NCBI GenBank assembly: GCA_947453585.1
Contig: CANGHQ010000010.1
Location: forward strand, 1-14,640
Origin: Burkholderiales bacterium
Lineage (GTDB): Bacteria > Pseudomonadota > Gammaproteobacteria > Burkholderiales > Burkholderiaceae_C
Length of the DNA: 14,640 nucleotides
Reading direction: 5' to 3'
Below are positions 6,046 to 12,170 of this stretch, in pieces. The translations under genes were made by a program, and so were the position numbers. The notes beneath the pieces are model-generated. The model was not told the DNA's origin, ran no database searches, and saw only the letters and a list, made by a program, of their open reading frames with translations. Each line of letters begins with the position of its first letter. Position 1 is the first letter of the stretch.

Positions 6046-6614
6046 CAGACCGCCCGCCACAGCGCAATCACCAACAGCGTGCAGCCGGCGGCCACCAGGT
6101 CGTCGAGCATGATGCCCCAGCCGGCCTTGGCCCAAGCCCACCTGTCGGTGCTGGGGTCCAGGCCGTGGTACAGGCGGTCCGCCCAGCCCACGGGGCCGGG
6201 TTTGACTGCGTCAAAAAACCTGAACAGGCCAAAGGCCACCAACTGGCCAATCAGACCGGCCGGCATCACCAGCCACAAGATGAGCCAAAAGGCCACGGCC
6301 TCGTCCCACACCACGCTGCCGGGGTCGAGCACGCCCATGTTGCGGGCGGTGACAGTGCACACCCACCAGCCAATCGGCACCGAGGCGGCAATCAGCAGCG
6401 CCCAGCGCGTGTCGTTCATCCAGGGCGAGAGCGCCAAAAAGAACACCCAGGCCCAGAGCGTGCCCGCCGTGCCTGGGGCAAAGCGGCTCAGGCCCGAACC
6501 AAAGCCCAGCGCCAGCAAATGCGCCGGGTGCGCCAGCATGAAGCGCAGCGTGGGGCGTGCGCTAAACCGGGTGGCGCCCGGATTGGTGGGGTGAACGGTT
6601 TGGGCTTCGGTCAT
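6042..6614 (-). CDS. pgpA: Phosphatidylglycerophosphatase A
   Basis: This 190-residue protein dephosphorylates phosphatidylglycerol phosphate to phosphatidylglycerol at the inner membrane. The PgpA family signatures are present in order: GSGLSRFAPGTAGTLWA (39-55), WDEAVAFW (103-110), FRFFDAVKPGPVGWAD (131-146) and GIMLDDLVAG-like (167-176), with acidic pairs D104/E105 and D171/D172 likely binding magnesium. It has three to four hydrophobic segments. The length is slightly above the usual 165-175 because of a longer polar N-terminus (1-20). Its ATG overlaps the stop of thiL as ATGA. The thiL-pgpA neighbourhood is common in proteobacteria, which supports the call. Confidence 0.95.
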   Translation of the reverse strand: MTEAQTVHPTNPGATRFSARPTLRFMLAHPAHLLALGFGSGLSRFAPGTAGTLWAWVFFLALSPWMNDTRWALLIAASVPIGWWVCTVTARNMGVLDPGSVVWDEAVAFWLILWLVMPAGLIGQLVAFGLFRFFDAVKPGPVGWADRLYHGLDPSTDRWAWAKAGWGIMLDDLVAAGCTLLVIALWRAVW

Positions 6615-7675
6615 GCAGTGGTTTTGGTGGCAGCAGAAAAATGGTCAAAAGACGCAAACTGCGTCGCCACGCTGCGTCCCAGGCCGTCAACCAAGCGCAG
6701 GCCCGGCGCGGCTTGCATGGTACCAATGCGGGTCACAGGCGTGGCACTCTGGGCGGCGGCCTGTTGCACCGCTGCGCACTCGGTCGGCGCGGCGCAAAAC
6801 ACCAGCTCGTAGTCGTCACCCCCGGCCAGCACGCATTGCAGCGCCAGGGCTTGGGGGTGTTGCGTGTCCCAAGCCGCGCCCGTTTTCTGATCAAACTGCG
6901 TCTGCCCGCCGGGGTAGTGGGTGCGGGCGGCCAGCAGCGGCAGCACGCGGTCCACGTCCACCTCGGCGCCCAGGCCAGAGCGTTCCAAGATATGGCCCAG
7001 GTCGCCAACCAGGCCGTCGCTCACATCGGCGCAGGCGCTGGCCACGCCGCGCAGCGCTTGGCCCAAGGCCACGCGCGGGCTGGGGCGCTCCAGCCGCTGG
7101 CGTGCTTGCGCCAGCACAACGGGTGGCAGCGGCACGCGGCCCAGCAGCGCTTGCAGGGCCAGCGCCGCGTCGCCCAGGGTGCCGCTGACATAAATATCGT
7201 CGCCTATCTGCGCGCCGCTGCGCAGCAAGGCGCTGGTGGGCACCAGCGGCCTGCGCGCGTGGTGGCTCTGCGCGGGCACTTCGCCAAACACGGTGATGCA
7301 GATGTTCAAGGGCCCGCGCGTGGTGTCGCCGCCAATCAGCTCACAGCCATGGGCGTCGGCCAGCGCCAGCAGGCCTTGGGCAAAGGGGGCGAGCCAGGCC
7401 TCGTTAGCCTCGGGCAGCGCCAGCGCCAGCGTAAAAGCCAGGGGACGCGCGCCGCAGGCGGCCAGGTCGCTCAGGTTGACCGCCAGGGATTTGTGGCCCA
7501 GCGCCTGCGGATCGGTGTCGGCAAAAAAGTGGCGGCCACTGACCAGCATGTCGGTGGAAATGGCCATTTGCATGCCCGGCGCGCTTTGCAGCAAGGCGCA
7601 GTCGTCGCCCACGCCCAGCACCGCTTTGGGGGTGGGACGGGTAAAAAACCGGCGGATCAGGTCAAACTCGCCCAT
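6611..7675 (-). CDS. thiL: Thiamine-phosphate kinase
   Basis: This 354-residue protein phosphorylates thiamine monophosphate with ATP to give thiamine diphosphate, the last step of cofactor synthesis. It opens with the family N-terminus GEFDLIRRFF. Motifs include GVGDDCALL (21-29), STDML (40-44), NLSDLAACGA (67-76), GGDTTRG (115-121), DVSDGL (217-222) and GGDDYEL (285-291); the aspartates in these motifs bind magnesium-ATP. The region about 252-275 is an insertion of low conservation. The start at 7675 (ATG) gives the usual N-terminus. A TTG at 7693 would add six residues and would overlap the apaG stop as TTGA, matching the other junctions in this operon. Neither start has a clear ribosome site. 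Confidence 0.94.
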   Translation of the reverse strand: MGEFDLIRRFFTRPTPKAVLGVGDDCALLQSAPGMQMAISTDMLVSGRHFFADTDPQALGHKSLAVNLSDLAACGARPLAFTLALALPEANEAWLAPFAQGLLALADAHGCELIGGDTTRGPLNICITVFGEVPAQSHHARRPLVPTSALLRSGAQIGDDIYVSGTLGDAALALQALLGRVPLPPVVLAQARQRLERPSPRVALGQALRGVASACADVSDGLVGDLGHILERSGLGAEVDVDRVLPLLAARTHYPGGQTQFDQKTGAAWDTQHPQALALQCVLAGGDDYELVFCAAPTECAAVQQAAAQSATPVTRIGTMQAAPGLRLVDGLGRSVATQFASFDHFSAATKTTA

Positions 7676-7689
7676 GGCTGCAGGCGGCG

Positions 7690-8100
7690 TCAATGCAGGG
7701 TGCGTTTGCCAGGGGTGCCGCTGCTGCTCAGGGCGTCGAGCACAAACATCGGGATGTCCACGTCAAACTTTTCGCCGTCATCGGCCACGCAAAAAAAGCT
7801 GCCGTGCATGGTGCCTGTGGGCGTGCGCAGGCGCGTGCCGCTGGTGTATTCAAAAGCTTGGCCGGGCTTGAGCAGGGGCTGCTGACCGACCACGCCCAAG
7901 CCCTTGACCTTTTCGGTGTGGCCGTTGGCGTCGTTGACGTTCCAGGTGCGCGAAATGAGTTGCGCGGCAATGCTGCCGGTGTTGGTAATGGTGATGGTGT
8001 AGGCAAACAGGTACAAACCCTGTTCGGGCGAAGACTGTTCCGGCAGATACTGGGGAAAGACTTCAACAGAGAACTGGTAGAGGCGGGGTGGCTTGGGCAT
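7690..8100 (-). CDS. apaG: ApaG-family protein
   Basis: This 136-residue protein has the single fibronectin/immunoglobulin-like beta-sandwich fold of ApaG (DUF525). Recognisable parts are LFAYTITITNTG, the SRTWNVND strand, GVVGQQPLLKPGQAFEYTSG and the C-terminal MHGSFFCVADDGEKFDVDIPMF. ApaG has been linked to cobalt resistance and magnesium efflux in enterobacteria, but its molecular role is not settled. It is the first gene of the minus-strand run, and its ATG lies 87 bases from the divergent rpe gene, so the promoter must lie in that spacer. Length is normal for the family. Divergence from rpe is common in betaproteobacteria. Confidence 0.93.
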   Translation of the reverse strand: MPKPPRLYQFSVEVFPQYLPEQSSPEQGLYLFAYTITITNTGSIAAQLISRTWNVNDANGHTEKVKGLGVVGQQPLLKPGQAFEYTSGTRLRTPTGTMHGSFFCVADDGEKFDVDIPMFVLDALSSSGTPGKRTLH

Positions 8101-8187
8101 GCTGCGATGCTACCGCCGAAAATCAGGTATGTTCAGAAGCCTGTCTCTATTCCCTTAGCCTTAGCCCTTGCCGACGAAAGCGAACCC

Positions 8188-8862
8188 ATGACCTTCCGCA
8201 TCGCCCCTTCCCTGTTGTCCGCCGACTTTGCCCGACTGGGCGAAGAGCTGAAAAACGTCATCGCCGCAGGCGCCGACTGGATTCACTTTGACGTGATGGA
8301 CAACCACTACGTGCCCAACCTCACCTTCGGCCCCATGATTTGCAGCGCCTTGAAACCCCACGCCAAGACGGCGGCGGGCGTGGCCATACCCATCGACGTG
8401 CACTTGATGATCTCGCCCGTGGACGCGCTGGCCGCGTCTTTTGCCGACGCAGGCGCCGACCTCATCAGCTTTCACCCCGACGCGGCAGGCCACGTGCACC
8501 GTAGCATTCAAGCCATTAAAGCGAAGGGCGTGAAAGCCGGGCTGGTGTTCAACCCGGCCGAGCCGCTCGATGTGCTGGACTGGGTGATTGACGATATCGA
8601 CCTGGTGCTGATCATGAGCGTCAACCCCGGCTTTGGCGGCCAGAGCTTTATTGACTCGGCGCTGCGCAAGATTGAAGACGTGCGCCGGCGCATTGACGCC
8701 AGTGGCAAGGACATTCGTCTGGAAGTGGACGGCGGCATCAAGACCGACAACATCCGCCGCGTGGCCGACGCCGGGGCTGATACTTTTGTGGCGGGCAGCG
8801 CGATTTTTGGCAAGCCCGACTACAAGGCCGTGATCGACCAGATGCGCCTCGCATTGGCCTAA
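8188..8862 (+). CDS. rpe: Ribulose-phosphate 3-epimerase
   Basis: This 224-residue TIM-barrel enzyme interconverts ribulose 5-phosphate and xylulose 5-phosphate in the pentose-phosphate and, where present, Calvin pathways. Active-site elements are present: S8 in APSLLSADF, H33 and D35 in IHFDVMD (catalytic base), H72 in DVHLM, the MSVNPGFGGQ phosphate-binding loop (143-152) and D181 in VDGG (catalytic acid). The start at 8188 gives the standard N-terminus; the frame is open further upstream but the extra residues are unrelated. The leader has only a weak GAAAG ribosome site. In many Burkholderiales rpe is followed by gph and trpE; here a cation antiporter follows instead. Confidence 0.96.
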   Translation: MTFRIAPSLLSADFARLGEELKNVIAAGADWIHFDVMDNHYVPNLTFGPMICSALKPHAKTAAGVAIPIDVHLMISPVDALAASFADAGADLISFHPDAAGHVHRSIQAIKAKGVKAGLVFNPAEPLDVLDWVIDDIDLVLIMSVNPGFGGQSFIDSALRKIEDVRRRIDASGKDIRLEVDGGIKTDNIRRVADAGADTFVAGSAIFGKPDYKAVIDQMRLALA

Positions 8863-8910
8863 AGCCCAGGCGCTGTTGCACCCGCTAAGCCCCCACCCCC
8901 TCTCCTGCGC

Positions 8911-10602
8911 ATGGAACATGACGTCTCGCTGATCTCCACCGTGGCCGCCGCTTTTGGCGTGGCCATGGTGCTGGGATTTTTGGCCGAGCGCGTCAAGATT
9001 CCGGCCCTGGTGGGCTATTTGCTGGCAGGCATTTTGATTGGCCCGGCCACGCCGGGCTTTGTGGCAGACGCGCAAATTGCCGCGCAACTGTCCGAGATCG
9101 GCATCATGCTGCTGATGTTTGGCGTGGGCCTGCACTTTTCGCCGCAAGACCTGTGGTCGGTCAAGAAGATCGCTATTCCGGGCGCGTTGATTCAGATGGG
9201 TGCGACCACCGCGGCAGGGCTGTGGGTGGGCTGGCTGTGGCATTGGTCGCTGGGCGGGGCTTTGATCTTGGGCCTGTCGCTGGCCTGCGCTAGCACCGTG
9301 GTGCTACTTAAGGCGCTGGAAACCAGGGGCCAGCTTGACACCATGAACGGCCGCATTGCGGTGGGCTGGCTGGTGGTGCAAGACCTGGTGACGGTGCTGG
9401 CGCTGGTGCTCTTGCCGCCGCTGACCGGGGTGCTGGGCGACGCGGCGGTGGCGCCCCTGACGGACAAACCGCTGTGGATGACGGTGGGCAAAACGCTGCT
9501 GGAGGTGGGCGCCTTTATCGCGCTGATGTTCATCGTGGGCAAGCGGGTGCTGCCCTGGTTTTTGTGGCAAGTGGCCAAGACCGGTTCGCGCGAACTGTTT
9601 ACCCTGGCCGTGATTGCCACGGCCATTGGCATTGCCTTTGGTGCGTCCAAGTACTTTGGCGTGTCGTTTGCGCTGGGGGCGTTTGTGGCCGGTGTGGTGA
9701 TGCGCGAATCTGAGTACAGCCACCGCGCCGCCGAAGAAACCCTGCCCCTGCGTGACGCTTTCTCGGTGCTGTTTTTCGTGTCTATTGGTATGGTGGTGAA
9801 CCCGCACATCGTGATCGACCACCCATTCAAGGTGATGCTGGTGGTCTTGATTGCCATTTTTGGCAACCTGCTCGCGGCGCTGGTGGTTGTGCTGGTGCTG
9901 AAATACCCCTTGAACACCGCGCTGTCGATTGCGGTGAGCCTGGGGCAGATTGGCGAGTTTTCTATCATCCTGGCCGGCCTGGGTCTGGGCCTGGGTTTGC
10001 TGCACAGCGACGGCGTGAGCCTGATTTTGGCGGCGGTGCTGATCTCCATCTCACTCAACTCGTTTTTGTTTGCCGCCATTGAACCGGTGCGCCGCTGGGT
10101 GCTGCGCAAATCTGCCGTGGCGCGCCGCCTGGAGATGCGCCAAGACCCCTTTGCCGAACTGCCCATGTCCACCGACCGCAAGTTTCTGGAAGGCCAGGTG
10201 GTGCTGGTGGGTTATGGCCGCGTGGGGCGGCGCATTGCGGAGTTCATGGACGCGCGCAATATCCCTTATGTGGTGGTGGAGCAAAACCGCGAGGTGGTGG
10301 AAGCCCTGCGCAAGGGCGGGCGTGCAGCGGTGTCAGGCAGCGCGGCTGAGCCCGAGGTGCTGATTCAAGCCCACATTGCCCAGGCCGCCATGCTGGTGGT
10401 GGCCACGCCCGACACCCTGCATTTCCGGCATATGGCCGACACGGCGCGCACGCTCAACCCGAACATTGAGATCTTGCTGCGCTCGCACAGCGAAGATGAC
10501 ACCGTGCTTCTGACCAAAGAGGGCATCGGCATGGTGTTCTTTGGCGAGGAAGAACTGGCCAAAGGCATGTCGGCGCATGTGGGGAGCCGGTTTTTGGGGT
10601 GA
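8911..10602 (+). CDS. ybaL: YbaL/Kef-type cation:proton antiporter with RCK domain
   Basis: This 563-residue inner-membrane protein has about twelve hydrophobic segments (about 5-390) of the CPA2 cation/proton antiporter fold. Motifs are VVQDLV (155-160, with the transport-linked QD pair), FALGAFVAGVVM (253-264) and GQIGEF (345-350). A cytoplasmic TrkA-N/RCK domain follows, with GYGRVG (434-439) and E457 at the end of the second strand, which points to NAD(H) binding. Members move potassium or sodium in exchange for protons, and some are gated by nucleotides or glutathione. The length fits YbaL/RosB better than KefB/KefC, which are about 600 residues. No KefF/KefG quinone-reductase partner is adjacent. 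The ATG lies 48 bases after rpe, with no clear ribosome site. Confidence 0.9.
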   Translation: MEHDVSLISTVAAAFGVAMVLGFLAERVKIPALVGYLLAGILIGPATPGFVADAQIAAQLSEIGIMLLMFGVGLHFSPQDLWSVKKIAIPGALIQMGATTAAGLWVGWLWHWSLGGALILGLSLACASTVVLLKALETRGQLDTMNGRIAVGWLVVQDLVTVLALVLLPPLTGVLGDAAVAPLTDKPLWMTVGKTLLEVGAFIALMFIVGKRVLPWFLWQVAKTGSRELFTLAVIATAIGIAFGASKYFGVSFALGAFVAGVVMRESEYSHRAAEETLPLRDAFSVLFFVSIGMVVNPHIVIDHPFKVMLVVLIAIFGNLLAALVVVLVLKYPLNTALSIAVSLGQIGEFSIILAGLGLGLGLLHSDGVSLILAAVLISISLNSFLFAAIEPVRRWVLRKSAVARRLEMRQDPFAELPMSTDRKFLEGQVVLVGYGRVGRRIAEFMDARNIPYVVVEQNREVVEALRKGGRAAVSGSAAEPEVLIQAHIAQAAMLVVATPDTLHFRHMADTARTLNPNIEILLRSHSEDDTVLLTKEGIGMVFFGEEELAKGMSAHVGSRFLG

Positions 10603-10702
10603 GGCGTCGCGCCTTGCGCACACCCGGCATCCGTGTACGCTTGCCAACAATTTCCGCGCGCTGCCCAAGCGGCGCCACTTAACCAAATACCTAACACCCG
10701 CC

Positions 10703-11740
10703 ATGGACTTTTCCCACCTTAGCCGCGCCCACCTCCCCGCACTCCTGGCGCGCATGCCCAAGGCCGAGTTGCACATCCACATCGAAGGCTCGCTAGAGCC
10801 CGAGCTGATTTTTGAATTGGCCCGCAAAAACGGCGTGGCGCTGGCCTATCCGAGCGTGGAGGCGCTGCGCGCGGCCTATGCGTTTACCGACCTGCAAAGC
10901 TTTTTGGATTTGTACTACGCCGGGGCCTCGGTGCTGATCGACGAGACCGATTTTTACGCCATGGCCATGGCCTATTTCAAGCGCGCGCACGCCGACCACG
11001 TGGTGCACGCCGAGCTGTTTTTTGACCCGCAAACCCATACCGAGCGCGGCGTGCCCATGGGCGCGGTCATCGGCGGGCTGGCGCGCGCCTGTGCCGATGC
11101 GCATACCCAGTTTGGCATCAGCGCAAGTTTGATCTTGTGTTTCTTGCGCCACCTGTCTGAGGCGTCTGCCATCGACACCCTGCAAGCCGCCTTGCCCTAC
11201 CGAGCGCACTTCATCGGCGTGGGCCTGGACTCGGGCGAACGCGGCAACCCGCCCGAAAAGTTTGCCACCGTGTTTGCCCAGTGCCGCGCCCTGGGCCTGC
11301 ATGTGGTGGCGCACGCGGGTGAAGAAGGGCCGCCTGCCTACATCACCAGCGCACTTGATGTGCTGCACGTAGAACGCATTGACCACGGTGTGCGCTGCAG
11401 CGAAGACCCGGCGCTGGTGGCGCGGCTGGCAAAAAGCCGCATGCCGCTTACCGTCTGCCCGCTGTCCAACACCAAGCTCTGCGTGTTTGGCACCATGGCC
11501 GAGCACAACCTGGCCACGCTCTTGCACGCCGGCCTGTGCATCACCCTTAACTCCGATGACCCGGCCTACTTTGGCGGCTACCTGCTGGCCAATTTTGAAG
11601 CCGCCTTTGCCGCCCTGCCCGCGCTCACCGTGCAAGACGCCTGGCAGCTCGCCCGCAACAGCTTTGAGGCCAGCTTTGCCAGCGACGCGCAAAAGGCGGC
11701 GTGGATGGCGGAGTTGGATGCGGTGTTTGTAGCCGCCTGA
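10703..11740 (+). CDS. Adenosine-deaminase-family protein, probably adenine deaminase
   Basis: This 345-residue protein is a zinc amidohydrolase. The metal and catalytic residues are seen: H24 and H26 in LHIHIEGSLEP, H204 and E207 in HAGEEGP, H228 in RIDHGV and D285/D286 in NSDDPAYFGGY. Such enzymes hydrolyse the 6-amino group of adenosine or adenine in purine salvage. Details such as FFDPQTHTERG (106-116), LRHLSE (148-153), LDSGERGNPP (175-184) and CPLSNTKLCVF resemble the bacterial adenine deaminase branch (the Pseudomonas aeruginosa PA0148 type, recalled rather than searched), so adenine may be the true substrate and hypoxanthine the product. The ATG at 10703 is chosen because LPKAELHxHxEG normally lies near residue 20. 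There is no evident ribosome site, and the gene is 100 bases from the antiporter gene. Confidence 0.88.
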   Translation: MDFSHLSRAHLPALLARMPKAELHIHIEGSLEPELIFELARKNGVALAYPSVEALRAAYAFTDLQSFLDLYYAGASVLIDETDFYAMAMAYFKRAHADHVVHAELFFDPQTHTERGVPMGAVIGGLARACADAHTQFGISASLILCFLRHLSEASAIDTLQAALPYRAHFIGVGLDSGERGNPPEKFATVFAQCRALGLHVVAHAGEEGPPAYITSALDVLHVERIDHGVRCSEDPALVARLAKSRMPLTVCPLSNTKLCVFGTMAEHNLATLLHAGLCITLNSDDPAYFGGYLLANFEAAFAALPALTVQDAWQLARNSFEASFASDAQKAAWMAELDAVFVAA

Positions 11741-11749
11741 CACCAGCAA

Positions 11750-11772
11750 AAGCCCGTGCCTAGCGGGTGCTT
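11750..11772 (-). terminator. Possible terminator of the 73-residue gene
   Basis: On the minus strand the bases form AAG-(CA)-CCCG, a 7-base loop and CGGG-CTT, a bulged hairpin directly followed by TT, giving a short TTTT run. It lies 12 bases past the stop of the minus-strand gene ending at 11785 and 9 bases past the stop of the plus-strand deaminase gene, so it may serve both. The stem is short and the U tract weak. Confidence 0.4.
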
Positions 11773-11784
11773 AAAAGGTCTGCT

Positions 11785-12006
11785 TCATGCCTGCAGCGGC
11801 TCCTCATTCAACGCAATCGCGTTGTCCATATTCAGCAAAATCGGCCGCCCGTCAGGCGTGTTCAGCGGCACCACGCGCGCGCCTTGGTTGCCACTGGCGG
11901 GCAAAAGCGCGCACAGCGTGGGGCTGCTGCGCAGCTCGCCGTTGAGATGCACTTCCAGGTCGGCGATGACCAGGGGGATGTCGGACAAAATATTTTTAAC
12001 GCGCAT
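11785..12006 (-). CDS. Uncharacterised 73-residue protein
   Basis: I do not recognise this protein. It has no signal peptide, membrane segment or metal motif; one cysteine (about residue 32) is present. It appears to hold short beta strands (VIADLEVHLNGE, ARVVPLNTP, RPILLNM) around a Pro/Gly-rich middle, suggesting a small folded domain. Support for a real gene is the perfect Shine-Dalgarno AAGGAGG (12019-12013) exactly 6 bases before the ATG, one of the best ribosome sites in the window, and a possible terminator after the stop. The opposite strand also has open frames here, but none with a comparable start. It diverges from arsA across about 160 bases; the deaminase gene converges on it. 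Function is unknown. Confidence 0.72.
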   Translation of the reverse strand: MRVKNILSDIPLVIADLEVHLNGELRSSPTLCALLPASGNQGARVVPLNTPDGRPILLNMDNAIALNEEPLQA

Positions 12007-12012
12007 GGCTTG

Positions 12013-12019
12013 CCTCCTT
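12013..12019 (-). promoter_or_regulatory. Perfect Shine-Dalgarno site deciding the 73-residue gene
   Basis: AAGGAGG on the minus strand is fully complementary to the 16S rRNA 3' end and lies 6 bases before the ATG at 12006. Most genes here have weak or no ribosome site, so this is the main reason to accept the small gene. Confidence 0.75.
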
Positions 12020-12063
12020 GGGGTATTGGGATGGCTGCAGTATCGCCCGGCGTGGCTATTTGT

Positions 12064-12077
12064 TTGACCTGCGTCAG
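12064..12077. promoter_or_regulatory. FNR/CRP-like imperfect operator in the divergent spacer
   Basis: TTGACCTGCGTCAG matches TTGAC-N4-GTCAA at 9 of 10 half-site positions. It lies between the 73-residue gene and arsA. No well-placed -10 element was found for either gene, so the site is weaker than the one at 1877-1890. Confidence 0.3.
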
Positions 12078-12102
12078 TTTGCTGCCTCTTCTTAGAGCGG
12101 AC

Positions 12103-12127
12103 GCAGCGCGTTGGGCGATTGCGCTGC
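12103..12127. repeat. Inverted repeat upstream of arsA
   Basis: GCAGCGC (12103-12109) and GCGCTGC (12121-12127) form perfect 7-base arms around an 11-base spacer. It lies 43 bases before the preferred arsA start and directly before an alternative ATG at 12132. It could be an operator or an RNA hairpin over the leader; nothing in the sequence decides between them. Confidence 0.4.
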
Positions 12128-12170
12128 CATCATGATCGGTATGGGCCGGCCTGGCCCTGCGAAAGAATCC

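Noticed and set aside
6641..7885. Long open frame (414 codons) on the plus strand
   Set aside because: It is antisense to thiL and part of apaG, both of which show clear family motifs. Its composition is that of a shadow frame.
8161..9243. Long open frame (360 codons) on the minus strand
   Set aside because: Antisense to rpe and the start of the antiporter gene, with no domain signature.
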